From Methanosarcinaceae archaeon (GTDB lineage Archaea; Halobacteriota; Methanosarcinia; Methanosarcinales; Methanosarcinaceae): a DNA stretch of 22,325 nucleotides. The notes beneath the pieces are model-generated. The model ran no database searches, was not told the origin of the DNA, and worked only from the letters and a program-made list of their open reading frames with translations. How positions within the stretch are numbered: the stretch's first letter is position 1; each line of letters begins with the position of its first letter. The translations under genes were made by a program, and so were the position numbers. Positions 8,543-16,819 of the stretch are shown piece by piece. The DNA lies in NCBI GenBank assembly GCA_020793555.1, contig DQIO01000320.1, positions 1-22,325 on the forward strand. Direction: 5' to 3'.

Positions 8543-9457
8543 TTATAAAGGTAGATGTTTTCCCAAATATCCAATTACGATTTTGCCATCATCGATAATA
8601 AAATGTACTCTTTTTGCTCCCGAGAAATTTTTAATATGATGGGCGAAAAAGCGCCGTTTCCCATCATACATCTTCATCCTGTAGCGTTCGAGTTTCCTAT
8701 TATTCTTTACGGTAGAACTTTCATCAGTTATCTCAAGATCAGTTTCAGATATAACATGGTGATATGAAACCTGATCACCCACTCTTTCAACTACTTCATT
8801 TAACTTCTTACATGCATACCATATTTCACCTAAAAATACTGGAGAATGCTCATTTTTTATTTGTTTTGAGGCATCATTTGTAAAAATAATATTAGGAAAT
8901 TCTCCCTTTAGCCTTTTTTCAATATCATCACTACTTAAAGCCTGCTTCCTGCGCTCTTCTAAGATTTCCCCAAAATATATATCCCAATGTTCTCTAGTAG
9001 TGACATTACTGACTTTTATATCATTGCTCACTAATTCTTCACATTCCAATAAAAAGAAAGGTTCATTCCACATTTCATCAGAACCAAAGCTAAAAGCCAA
9101 CTGTTTAAGCAGGTATGCTGCTCCAAGAAGTTTAACCGAATTACCATTATAATAAAATTTAGAAACATCAGGACCTTGAATGTCTTCCATCCTGAGTTCC
9201 GGACGTTCAATTGATTGAATCAATGATTTTACTCTGGTAGCATAATCTCTGGATTGTTCATTTATCCAACTGCGAATTGTCCTACCCTCGAATGTTGGGA
9301 TTTCATACCAATTTGGATCGACATTATTAGAGATTAGAATTTGCTTAAAATCACGATTCATTGCTTCTTTGTAGACGTCAAAGAATTGATTTAAGCACCT
9401 ATCTTCAATATCTCTTGCAATGGGCAAAGAATGTTCGTTTAGAATAAAATATTCCAT
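8543..9457 (-). CDS. Unrecognised third protein of the DUF262/ATPase operon, possible effector
   Basis: The product has 304 residues with no signal peptide or membrane helix. The N-terminal two-thirds is charged and mostly helical-looking (for example KLLGAAYLLKQLAFSFG near 109-125, then a Glu/Lys-rich segment at 160-185). The last 48 residues form a distinct basic module containing RYRMKMYDGKRRFF, AHHIKN, KRVHFIIDD and KIVIGYLGKHLP. That pattern of short beta strands with Arg, Lys and His is reminiscent of RelE/HigB-like RNase toxins or another small nucleic-acid-binding fold, but this is inference from pattern only. The gene begins 3 nt after the ATPase stop, so translation is probably coupled. 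Its position after a DUF262 protein and an ATPase suggests an effector or specificity partner. Confidence 0.75.
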   Translation of the reverse strand: MEYFILNEHSLPIARDIEDRCLNQFFDVYKEAMNRDFKQILISNNVDPNWYEIPTFEGRTIRSWINEQSRDYATRVKSLIQSIERPELRMEDIQGPDVSKFYYNGNSVKLLGAAYLLKQLAFSFGSDEMWNEPFFLLECEELVSNDIKVSNVTTREHWDIYFGEILEERRKQALSSDDIEKRLKGEFPNIIFTNDASKQIKNEHSPVFLGEIWYACKKLNEVVERVGDQVSYHHVISETDLEITDESSTVKNNRKLERYRMKMYDGKRRFFAHHIKNFSGAKRVHFIIDDGKIVIGYLGKHLPL

Positions 9458-9460
9458 TAT

Positions 9461-10579
9461 TTAAGCATCCAGAAGTTTGTCTAATTGAATATCCCATTCA
9501 TCAAAGAAACCTTGAGGCCATTCGTCAAGGCGACCTTTTTCATCCAAGTATGGAGTTGTTATTGTTGCATGTTGTTTCAATTCTTCATCTTTTGCAAAAT
9601 ACAGCAGTGATATGTTGTCTTTCGATATCCCCTTGTTAGCAACTGCCACCCTTACCCCATTGAGAAGATGGTCGCTATGAGTTTCTACTAAAATCTGTAC
9701 ACCAGATTCAGCAACTAATGAGATCAATTTACCCATTGTTGATTGCCCGGCAGGGTGTAGATGAGCTTCAGGATTCTCTATAATCAATAAATCCCCTGCC
9801 TTTGCAGATAATAAAGCAGTTACTACTGGAAGTACATATGTCAATCCAAAACCAACATTTATAGGAGTGAATTTATCTGTGGAACCATTTTCGGCTATAA
9901 ATTCATAAGTGAGACTTACATTGTTTATCTCCTCTATAATATTTGTCCCAATTTTAATGCCTCCAGACATTTCTGACATCCAAGCATTCACCTGCTTAAG
10001 TAAAGTGTTCGAAGATGATGGAGGATGGCACAATTTATTATTAACTTCCAAGTTCTCATTTTCAGCTAAAAAATGGGGCGTATATTCACCTTTTATCCCT
10101 AAACTCTTTAGTATATTAACATGATAATCTGAAACGGGGTAGGCAACCTGCGGAATTATCCTATCGGCAGATAAATATGTCAATTTATTATTGAACAGTG
10201 CTTTTTCAAGTAAAAACTTACCTGTGTATTCATCACATTTATCTTTTAAAAGTGGCTGTAAATCAGATTTTGCGACATATTCATATTTGAGGTTAAGACA
10301 AAAATTATCTTCCCAATCAATCATAAATTGAAAACATTCTTCATTCGTATCATTGCTGAGAGCGTCTTTTCCTTTGCCTATCTTTATGTAATCTCCTTGT
10401 AAAAGAAGTCCTGATTCTAAAAGTGTTCCCTTTTCATAAGATTGCCGAAGTAAAAGCAAGACCTGTATTAAAGATGACTTACCTACATTGTTTTTACCTG
10501 CAATTAAAGTAAGATTATTTAGAACAAAATCAATGTCATTGAGACTTTTGAAATTCCTTACATATATGTTTGATATCAT
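9461..10579 (-). CDS. AAA/SMC-like ATPase with C-terminal DUF3696
   Basis: The 372-residue product is an ABC/RecF-like ATPase of the kind common in defence loci. It has a Walker A motif GKNNVGKSS (28-36), the family motif YLSADRIIP (135-143), a modified Walker B LLIIENPEAHLHP (264-276) and an H-loop-like ETHSDHLLNGVR (299-310). The C-terminus, DEKGRLDEWPQGFFDEWD, is typical of DUF3696. The Asn-Pro-Glu Walker B variant is usual in this family rather than a defect. The ATG overlaps the stop of the upstream DUF262 gene in an ATGA arrangement. Relatives power or gate nucleases and toxins (for example OLD, RloC and PtuA systems); the substrate here is unknown. It could also act with the DUF262 protein alone. 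Confidence 0.9.
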   Translation of the reverse strand: MISNIYVRNFKSLNDIDFVLNNLTLIAGKNNVGKSSLIQVLLLLRQSYEKGTLLESGLLLQGDYIKIGKGKDALSNDTNEECFQFMIDWEDNFCLNLKYEYVAKSDLQPLLKDKCDEYTGKFLLEKALFNNKLTYLSADRIIPQVAYPVSDYHVNILKSLGIKGEYTPHFLAENENLEVNNKLCHPPSSSNTLLKQVNAWMSEMSGGIKIGTNIIEEINNVSLTYEFIAENGSTDKFTPINVGFGLTYVLPVVTALLSAKAGDLLIIENPEAHLHPAGQSTMGKLISLVAESGVQILVETHSDHLLNGVRVAVANKGISKDNISLLYFAKDEELKQHATITTPYLDEKGRLDEWPQGFFDEWDIQLDKLLDA

Positions 10580-11733
10580 GCTATATACCTATTGATTACA
10601 GTTGATATTTCGGTGAAACGATAAACAACATTTGCAGAATCTGTAGTCGAAATTGTTATTGATGAATAAAATTTACTGTCTTCGAATAATTGCTTAAAAG
10701 ATTCCACGAAATCCTTCTTGTTTTCAAGTAAAACCTGACGATCATTTTCTGATAATTTAGAAAAAAGAACCGTTATGCCTTCAAAAAGAGCACGGTTTAA
10801 CACCTTACTTTTATTATCTTTCACCAATGATTTTCTAAAAGCATTGTCTCCAAAAATATCATAAGATAAATTGAGTGCTTTGAGTATATCTGTGCGTAAA
10901 GAGTTCAATTTCTCAGGTTCAGCATAACCTAACTGTTCCATTGCATTATTTAGGAGACTAATCATGGGAGCTTTGTAGTCTTTATAAGTTGTAAGTTTGA
11001 GAGCCATAAAGCGTAAAACTAGTTCTTTATCAAGCATCCTTTTTCCTGAAACTCTTCCAACTTTCTGAAAAATATCGGTTTCAGTTATTTCTTTTAAAAA
11101 TTTCGAAGCTTGACCATCATTTACACCCTGACTAATTGCATGACGTATTTCCTGTGGATTTAATTTTACTCCTCCAGTATTAATTCTATTGAACAAACTG
11201 AATTTAACATTGGAAGGAGTTCCAGGTTTTATTAGGTACATGGTCACTTGTGCTTCGTCAATGCGACGTTGCATATTTCGTGGCAAGTCATCAAAAGTTT
11301 TGTTGTTAAATTGTGTGAGAAACTCAAGATTATTCAATTTCATCTTTTTGTCAACAACAAAACTTTTGATGATAGATAAACGCTGCAAACCATCAACAAC
11401 TTGCCATTTATCTTCATTTGATGCATCAAAATAGAAGGCAGGCAAAGGAAAACGGATTAATAATGACTCAATAAGACGACTTTTAAATGTGGGATTCCAC
11501 AGATTTTGTTCCCTTTGAAAGTTTGGCTGTAAATCAATTTCTTCATGGCTTAATCTTTTTATAAGCGTATCTAAAGTTGATTGAACGGCCTGAATATCAA
11601 TCTGTGAAGGATTAAATGGTTCTTCAAGATCGGTAAATTCATTTTGTAGGTCTTTTTCCTCTTCTTCATCAAAATCTTGAGATTCGCTAATTTCCCCGTT
11701 GCTTTCTTCAAGATTACTATCAATATGGGCCAT
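10576..11733 (-). CDS. DUF262 (ParB/sulfiredoxin-like, GmrS-N-like) protein
   Basis: The 385-residue product has a strongly acidic N-terminus (EEEEKD near 23-28). DUF262 then follows, with QPNFQR (69-74), VVDGLQRL (112-119) and FNRINTGGVKLNPQEIRHAI (181-200). DGQQR-type motifs form the NTP-binding or hydrolysing site in GmrSD and related nuclease systems; here the second residue of the QQ pair context is Leu-Gln, a common variant. There is no HNH DUF1524 domain as in GmrD or full-length fusions, so any nuclease activity would have to come from the N-terminal fold or a partner. It is the first gene of the operon, with a TATA-like box about 33 nt upstream of its ATG and no clear ribosome-binding site. 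Confidence 0.92.
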   Translation of the reverse strand: MAHIDSNLEESNGEISESQDFDEEEEKDLQNEFTDLEEPFNPSQIDIQAVQSTLDTLIKRLSHEEIDLQPNFQREQNLWNPTFKSRLIESLLIRFPLPAFYFDASNEDKWQVVDGLQRLSIIKSFVVDKKMKLNNLEFLTQFNNKTFDDLPRNMQRRIDEAQVTMYLIKPGTPSNVKFSLFNRINTGGVKLNPQEIRHAISQGVNDGQASKFLKEITETDIFQKVGRVSGKRMLDKELVLRFMALKLTTYKDYKAPMISLLNNAMEQLGYAEPEKLNSLRTDILKALNLSYDIFGDNAFRKSLVKDNKSKVLNRALFEGITVLFSKLSENDRQVLLENKKDFVESFKQLFEDSKFYSSITISTTDSANVVYRFTEISTVINRYIA

Positions 11734-11761
11734 GTTCTAATCTCTATTGATTACTGCAACA

Positions 11762-11769
11762 CTTATAAA
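11762..11769 (-). promoter_or_regulatory. TATA-like box of the accessory operon
   Basis: Read on the minus strand, tttataag lies about 33 nt before the ATG at 11733, which predicts a transcript starting within a few nt of the start codon. The lack of a Shine-Dalgarno site agrees with a leaderless message. Confidence 0.45.
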
Positions 11770-12020
11770 TTATTCTCTACTCCAATCATTTAACCTCTAC
11801 TTCCCCACTCCTCAATGTGGGCAAAAGGATATCTCGTAGCTTTACCAGTACTACTATTTAAAATGCGACATGCAATTAAAAATCTCTTCATCGATACCAA
11901 ATTGTCTAACGGTGTGGCAATTTCTACACTGGCATACAGCTCATACAACTATGGTTAACAAGGTGCTCTGACATACCTATGAGTAAGTATGCTCAAATTA
12001 CCTGAAAATCTTGGATAAAC
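11770..12020. other. AT-rich spacer between the accessory operon and rqcH
   Basis: This is the central part of a 320-bp divergent intergenic region. I see no gene, RNA or strong repeat in it; a 13-nt string caactatggttaa near 11948 also occurs near 3807, which is probably chance. Confidence 0.4.
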
Positions 12021-12027
12021 CTTATAG
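12021..12027 (+). promoter_or_regulatory. TATA-like box for rqcH
   Basis: The box cttatag is centred about 30 nt before the ATG at 12054. No ribosome-binding site precedes the ATG, so a leaderless or near-leaderless mRNA is likely. Confidence 0.45.
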
Positions 12028-12053
12028 TCTAACTAAAACATTATACCCCCAAT

Positions 12054-14045
12054 ATGAAACAGGAAATGACAAGTGCCGATGTGGCTGCTCTTGTATCGGA
12101 GTTTACCGAAGGTGAACACTCACTACACGATGCGAAGATCGGCAAGATATACCAGCCCGTGCCCGATGAAATTCGGATAAGCCTTTTCCTCTTTGGCAGA
12201 GGCAGGCACAATCTCGTGATCGAAGCTGGAAAACGGGCACATATGAGTGAACATATTCGTCCAAGCCCCAAAATGCCGCATTCATTTCCAATGCTGCTCC
12301 GGAAACACATACTCGGCGGTCGCATCACCTTTGCGAAACAGTATGACTTTGACAGGATAATCGAATTTGGGATAATACGTGGCGGTATTGAAACAATTCT
12401 TGTTGCAGAACTCTTCTCACAAGGCAACATTGTGTTGCTTGACAATGAACGTAAGATCATACTCCCCATGAGACCTATTACATTCAGGGGACGAAGGATA
12501 CGAAGCGGAGAGATTTACGAATATCCGGAAGCGAAGATAAGTCCACTGGATGCCAGTGAAGATGAACTTGCAGATGCATTTTCATCATCTGATTCCAATG
12601 TGGTGCGAACGATCGCAAATCGTTTCAATCTCGGTGGAGTGTTTGCAGAAGAAGTCTGCCTGCGCAGTGGTGTTGATAAGAACAAGGGTGCGAAAGACAT
12701 ATCCTCACAGGATGTTTCTGCAATTCATGGTTCATTGAAAGATGTATTCTCGCCACTGTTGTCAGGGGAACTTAAACCGCAGATAATCAAAAAAGAGGTC
12801 AATGGAGAGCTGGAACCTCATAATGTGATTCCATTCGAACTTGAACAATACCAAAATTCAGAGAAACAGTATTTCGACTCATTCAACGGAGCACTGGACG
12901 AATTTTTCGGCAAACTCTCAGCCGAATCTGTGGTCGAGCAGGTACAAGTGGTCAAGAAAGAGAAAGTAAACATATTTGAGCGAAGGTTGCAACAGCAGCA
13001 AACTGCGATCAAGAAGTTTGAAACCAATTCAGAAAAATTCACGGCAATTGCAGAACAGGTATATGCTCATTACCAACCAATCGAGGAGTTACTGGAAGTT
13101 CTAAACAGTGCCCGGAAAAAAGGGTATTCATGGAGTGAGATCAAGTCGATATTAAAGCAGGCAAAGGATACACTCCCGGCTGCAAAGATGATCGTGAGTA
13201 TCAATTCTGCTGAAGGTACGATCGTTGTTGACCTTGAAGGCAAAAATGCGACGATCGACATACGCAAGACAGTTGCGCAAAATGCGCAGGTCTATTACGA
13301 AAAAACGAAAAAACTAACGAAAAAGAGGGATGGAGCTCTTATTGCCATTGAGCATACAAAGCTTGCAATGAAGAAGAAGGAGAAAAAAGCACCAAAACGG
13401 CGAAAGGTCATACGCAAGAAACACTGGTACGATCGCTTCAGGTGGTTTGTATCATCCGACGGATTCCTTGTTGTCGGTGGGCGAAATGCCGATACCAATG
13501 AGGAAATTGTGAGTAAATATATGGAAAAACGCGATATCGCATTCCATACCCAAACACCAGGTGCCCCGATGACAGTTATCAGGACAGAGGGCAAGGAAGT
13601 ACCTGAAACCACATTACAGGAAGCAGCACAATTTGTTGTTTCGTATTCAAGTGTCTGGAAATCGGGACAATTCAATGGTGACTGCTACTGGATCAAGCCC
13701 GAACAGGTGTCAAAGACGCCTGAATCAGGCGAGTTCCTGAACAAAGGTTCATTTGTGATACGTGGCGAGCGAAATTATTACAGGGATGTGCAGGTCGGAG
13801 TTGCAATCGGGCTCGAACTTACCGGAGAGACACGGGTCATCGGTGGTCCGGTGTCTGCTGTGCGAAACCATGCAAAACACGTTATCGAAGTCGTTCCGGG
13901 GAAATTCAACCAGAACGACATATCTAAAAAGATATCCCGCATTTATGTTGATGAACTTAAGGATGTGCAGTTTGTAAAGCAGATAGCATCGCCTGACCTT
14001 ATTGCTATTATGCTTCCTCCGGGTGAGTCGGATATTAAGGAATGA
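12054..14045 (+). CDS. rqcH: RqcH/Rqc2/NEMF family ribosome quality-control factor
   Basis: The family binds obstructed large ribosomal subunits still carrying peptidyl-tRNA and in bacteria and eukaryotes recruits tRNA to add C-terminal tails to the stalled chain. The 663-residue protein has the NFACT-N start (MTSADVAALVSEF, KIGKIYQ), the segment GHNLVIEAGKRAH-like (RHNLVIEAGKRAH), and MLLRKHILGGRI with QYDFDRIIEF. A helical, coiled-coil-prone middle (about 305-455) follows, then an NFACT-R domain starting near 457 with WYDRFRWFVSSDGFLVVGGR and FHTQTPGAPMTVI. It ends with a short NFACT-C region. The gene stop is 45 nt before pelota, another stalled-ribosome factor, on the same strand. Older names are fibronectin-binding protein-like or DUF814 protein. 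Confidence 0.94.
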   Translation: MKQEMTSADVAALVSEFTEGEHSLHDAKIGKIYQPVPDEIRISLFLFGRGRHNLVIEAGKRAHMSEHIRPSPKMPHSFPMLLRKHILGGRITFAKQYDFDRIIEFGIIRGGIETILVAELFSQGNIVLLDNERKIILPMRPITFRGRRIRSGEIYEYPEAKISPLDASEDELADAFSSSDSNVVRTIANRFNLGGVFAEEVCLRSGVDKNKGAKDISSQDVSAIHGSLKDVFSPLLSGELKPQIIKKEVNGELEPHNVIPFELEQYQNSEKQYFDSFNGALDEFFGKLSAESVVEQVQVVKKEKVNIFERRLQQQQTAIKKFETNSEKFTAIAEQVYAHYQPIEELLEVLNSARKKGYSWSEIKSILKQAKDTLPAAKMIVSINSAEGTIVVDLEGKNATIDIRKTVAQNAQVYYEKTKKLTKKRDGALIAIEHTKLAMKKKEKKAPKRRKVIRKKHWYDRFRWFVSSDGFLVVGGRNADTNEEIVSKYMEKRDIAFHTQTPGAPMTVIRTEGKEVPETTLQEAAQFVVSYSSVWKSGQFNGDCYWIKPEQVSKTPESGEFLNKGSFVIRGERNYYRDVQVGVAIGLELTGETRVIGGPVSAVRNHAKHVIEVVPGKFNQNDISKKISRIYVDELKDVQFVKQIASPDLIAIMLPPGESDIKE

Positions 14046-14090
14046 AATGCAGCTGTTTCCAGTTACTTGTAGTCATATAAGGTGTCAATT

Positions 14091-15131
14091 ATGAGAGTCA
14101 CAAAAAGGTATTTGAAAGGTAATGAAGGCGAAATTGCCCTTACTCCTGAAACCCTTGATGACCTGTGGCACCTGAAGTACATTATTGAAAAAGGCGACCT
14201 TGTTTTTTCAGTCACAAAACGGAAGGCAGAAGGTTCGACCGACAAACTGCGACCTGAAAAAATTGAAAAAAAGACAGTCAGGCTTGGAATCAGGGTTGAG
14301 GATGTGGAATTCCATAAATTTTCCAACCGCTTGCGGGTTCATGGTACAATAGAACACGGCATGGATGTGAGTTCATACCATACACTGAACATTGAGGATG
14401 GGGTGAACCTGTCCATCAACAAAATATGGAAAAAGGACCAACTCGAAAGAGTGAACGAGGCTGAAGCTGCCGCCAAACGACCAAAGGTCGTTATTGTGGG
14501 TATCGAGGAAGGCGATGCCGACATCGGACTTGTTAGACATTACGGTATCGAAATATATTCACATATCACACAATCCTCAGGAAAAGGCGAAGGGACACTG
14601 CGCGAGGTTTTTTTCAAAAGCATACTCGACCAGTTGAAATATGCTGCCTCGGAATCCGAATCAATTGTGGTAGCAGGACCCGGGTTTACAAAAGAGGATT
14701 TTATGAAGTACCTTCGAACTCATGAAAAGGAGATGGCAGAAGGAGTGCTGACAGAGGACACGTCATCCATCGGCATGTCCGGTTTTCAGGAAGTCCTGCG
14801 GCGCGGTGCTGTTGACCGGATCATGGAAGAATCAAGGATCGCAAGGGAATCGTCACTTATGGAAGCACTGTTAAAGGAGGTTGCACTGGACGGAAAAGCA
14901 GCTTATGGTCTTGATGAAGTAAAAAAAGCCCTTGATTATGGTGCGATCGAGACACTTTTAGTTGCGGACGAGATGCTGAGACTTGAGCGCGAAAAAGGGA
15001 ATATTGATCCACTGCTGATGGCTGTGGAACATGCACAGGGAAAGGTTGTGGTTTTCAGTACGGAGTTCGAGCCGGGGAAGAAACTGCATGCGCTTGGTGG
15101 AATTGCGGCGATTTTGAGATATAAGATATAA
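14091..15131 (+). CDS. pelA: Pelota (Dom34 family) mRNA surveillance/ribosome rescue protein
   Basis: Pelota enters the A site of stalled ribosomes and, with ABCE1 and an aEF1A-type GTPase, splits them. The start MRVTKRYLKGNEGEI is the family N-terminus, and AAGGTG at 14079-14084 lies 6 nt before the ATG at 14091; an in-frame GTG at 14082 falls inside that site, so I reject it. The product has 346 residues with the usual three domains: an Sm-like N-domain (1-130), a central eRF1-2-like domain without the GGQ motif (PKVVIVGIEEGDADIGLVRHYG), and an eRF1-3-like C-domain (ETLLVADEMLRLE, ALGGIAAILRY). It follows rqcH by 45 nt and probably shares its transcript, linking two steps of ribosome rescue. 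Confidence 0.97.
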   Translation: MRVTKRYLKGNEGEIALTPETLDDLWHLKYIIEKGDLVFSVTKRKAEGSTDKLRPEKIEKKTVRLGIRVEDVEFHKFSNRLRVHGTIEHGMDVSSYHTLNIEDGVNLSINKIWKKDQLERVNEAEAAAKRPKVVIVGIEEGDADIGLVRHYGIEIYSHITQSSGKGEGTLREVFFKSILDQLKYAASESESIVVAGPGFTKEDFMKYLRTHEKEMAEGVLTEDTSSIGMSGFQEVLRRGAVDRIMEESRIARESSLMEALLKEVALDGKAAYGLDEVKKALDYGAIETLLVADEMLRLEREKGNIDPLLMAVEHAQGKVVVFSTEFEPGKKLHALGGIAAILRYKI

Positions 15132-15177
15132 AGAAAAGAAAAGAACTGTTTGATAAAACAAAACTTTTTTACAGTTG

Positions 15178-15191
15178 TTTTATATATAAAA
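15178..15191 (+). promoter_or_regulatory. TATA-rich promoter for hpt
   Basis: The palindromic stretch ttttatatataaaa lies about 50-60 nt before the hpt ATG, giving a predicted leader of about 30 nt. It probably starts the hpt-dph2-methyltransferase transcript. Confidence 0.5.
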
Positions 15192-15240
15192 ATGCACATA
15201 CATCGCATCAGACAAAAACCAAAGAGAGCCGTACAAAAAT

Positions 15241-15798
15241 ATGCTTGACCTGCTAAAAACATCACTGACAGAAGCCCCAATAATCAAAAGGGGGGAATAT
15301 TACTATTTCATACACCCAATATCTGACGGAGTGCCCATACTCAATCCTGAGTTGATAGGTGAAGTATCAGACCATATTTTGGAAATTGCAAACACAGACG
15401 TGGACCGAATACTCACAGTGGAAGCCATGGGAATCCCGATCGCAACCGCACTTTCGTTAAAGACGGGGATACCGCTATCTATCGTCAGAAAGAGAAAGTA
15501 TGAACTCGATGGTGAAGTGAAACTTTCACAGAGTACCGGATATTCCAAGGGAGAGTTGTACATCAACGGGATTTTCAAAGGTGACCGTGTGCTGATCGTG
15601 GATGATGTTATCAGTACCGGAGGAACACTTTATGCTCTTGTGAAAGCCTTGCAGGATATTGGTGCGATAATATGTGGCATATTTGTCGTGATCGAACGTG
15701 GGGATGGTTCATCCAGACTGGCAGAATTGGGCATTGACGTTACTACACTTATTAAAATTGATGTAGACGCTAACGGAGTATCTATTATAGGTGAGTAA
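15241..15798 (+). CDS. hpt: Archaeal purine (hypoxanthine/guanine type) phosphoribosyltransferase
   Basis: The enzyme salvages purine bases by joining them to PRPP. At 185 residues it closely follows the methanogen Hpt family: [20 protein letters not shown] at the N-terminus, the segment [26 protein letters not shown], and the PRPP-binding loop [14 protein letters not shown] near 118-131, with the acidic pair followed by STGGT. The exact base preference (hypoxanthine, guanine or adenine) differs among archaeal members and cannot be settled from sequence. Its last codons carry the ribosome-binding site of dph2, so the two are translationally coupled. No strong Shine-Dalgarno site precedes its own ATG. 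Confidence 0.95.
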   Translation: MLDLLKTSLTEAPIIKRGEYYYFIHPISDGVPILNPELIGEVSDHILEIANTDVDRILTVEAMGIPIATALSLKTGIPLSIVRKRKYELDGEVKLSQSTGYSKGELYINGIFKGDRVLIVDDVISTGGTLYALVKALQDIGAIICGIFVVIERGDGSSRLAELGIDVTTLIKIDVDANGVSIIGE

Positions 15799-15799
15799 T

Positions 15800-16810
15800 A
15801 TGACTGATGGCGAAGTATTTGATTTCCAGATAGACCGTATTATAGATATAATAACCAAAAGCGGTGCAGAAATTGTTGGGCTTCAGTTTCCTGAGGGATT
15901 TAAAAGACGGTCGCCGCAGATATCTTCAATGATCGAAGATGCGACCGGTGTCAGGACCATTATATCGGGAAACCCCTGTTTTGGTGCTTGTGATCTTGAT
16001 TCTGCTCTCATAGACAATGTGGATATCCTGTTCCATTTTGGTCATGCAGAACTTGATGATAAAAAGTTGAGTGAAAAAGTATATTTTATTGAAGCACGGT
16101 CAGATATAGATGTGACTGCTGTGGCTCAAAAAGCATTGCAAAGCCTGCGTGGACAGGTTATAGGATTAATCACAACAGTCCAGCATGTGCATAAACTTGT
16201 GGGAGTGCGAGCGATTCTGGAACAGAATGGTAAAACATGTATAATCAGTGAAGGGGACAGTAAAATTGCATACCCGGGACAGGTTCTTGGCTGCAATTTT
16301 TCAGCGGCCCGTGTTGAAGGTATAGGGAAAGAGAAGTGCGATGAGTATTTGTACATCGGAAGTGGAGATTTTCATCCGCTTGGGGTTACTCTTGCAACAA
16401 AAAAACGTGTGGTTATTGCAGACCCTCTTATGAATGAGGTGCGTGAAGCAGACCGGACACTGATAATGCGCCAGCGCAGTGCAGTTATTGGAAAATCGTA
16501 TGATGCAAATGTTTTTGGGATTATTGTGTCCACCAAGAACGGACAGAATCGTATGGAACTTGCAAACCAGTTGAAGGAACTTGCAAAGAAACACAAAAAG
16601 GATGCATACATATTTTCAATGGATCTTATCACTCCTGACCAACTTTTACAATTCAAGGTTGATGCGTTTGTAAACACTGCATGTCCAAGACTGGCGGTTG
16701 ACGAAGTTGGACGATTCCATGCTCCTATGCTCATGCCACAGGAATTTGAGATCGTGATCGGTGAGAGAGAATGGGATAACATCGTATTCGATGAGATATT
16801 AGGGGATTAG
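15800..16810 (+). CDS. dph2: Diphthamide biosynthesis enzyme Dph2 (2-(3-amino-3-carboxypropyl)histidine synthase)
   Basis: Dph2 carries out the first step of diphthamide synthesis on elongation factor aEF2, moving the aminocarboxypropyl group of SAM to a histidine by radical chemistry. The three cysteines that bind the [4Fe-4S] cluster are visible in this numbering as Cys64 (PCFGACD), Cys165 ([10 protein letters not shown]) and Cys295 ([12 protein letters not shown]). Other family motifs are [10 protein letters not shown] and FHFGHAEL. I chose the ATG at 15800 (336 residues) because AGGTGA at 15789-15794 lies 5 nt before it; the in-frame GTG at 15791 is part of that site. It begins 1 nt after the hpt stop and ends 9 nt before the methyltransferase gene. 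Confidence 0.96.
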   Translation: MTDGEVFDFQIDRIIDIITKSGAEIVGLQFPEGFKRRSPQISSMIEDATGVRTIISGNPCFGACDLDSALIDNVDILFHFGHAELDDKKLSEKVYFIEARSDIDVTAVAQKALQSLRGQVIGLITTVQHVHKLVGVRAILEQNGKTCIISEGDSKIAYPGQVLGCNFSAARVEGIGKEKCDEYLYIGSGDFHPLGVTLATKKRVVIADPLMNEVREADRTLIMRQRSAVIGKSYDANVFGIIVSTKNGQNRMELANQLKELAKKHKKDAYIFSMDLITPDQLLQFKVDAFVNTACPRLAVDEVGRFHAPMLMPQEFEIVIGEREWDNIVFDEILGD

Positions 16811-16819
16811 AGTAATACG

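Noticed and set aside
8383..8574. Minus-strand 63-residue frame at the end of the accessory operon
   Set aside because: Very AT-rich, overlaps the third gene in another frame and has no ribosome-binding site.
8222..12053. Direct repeats or att sites flanking the accessory operon
   Set aside because: I compared both flanks by eye and found no matching repeat, and no integrase or tRNA is next to it.
14082..14090. GTG start for pelota
   Set aside because: The GTG is part of the AAGGTG ribosome-binding site; the ATG at 14091 matches the family N-terminus.
15791..15799. GTG start for dph2
   Set aside because: It lies within the AGGTGA ribosome-binding site for the ATG at 15800.
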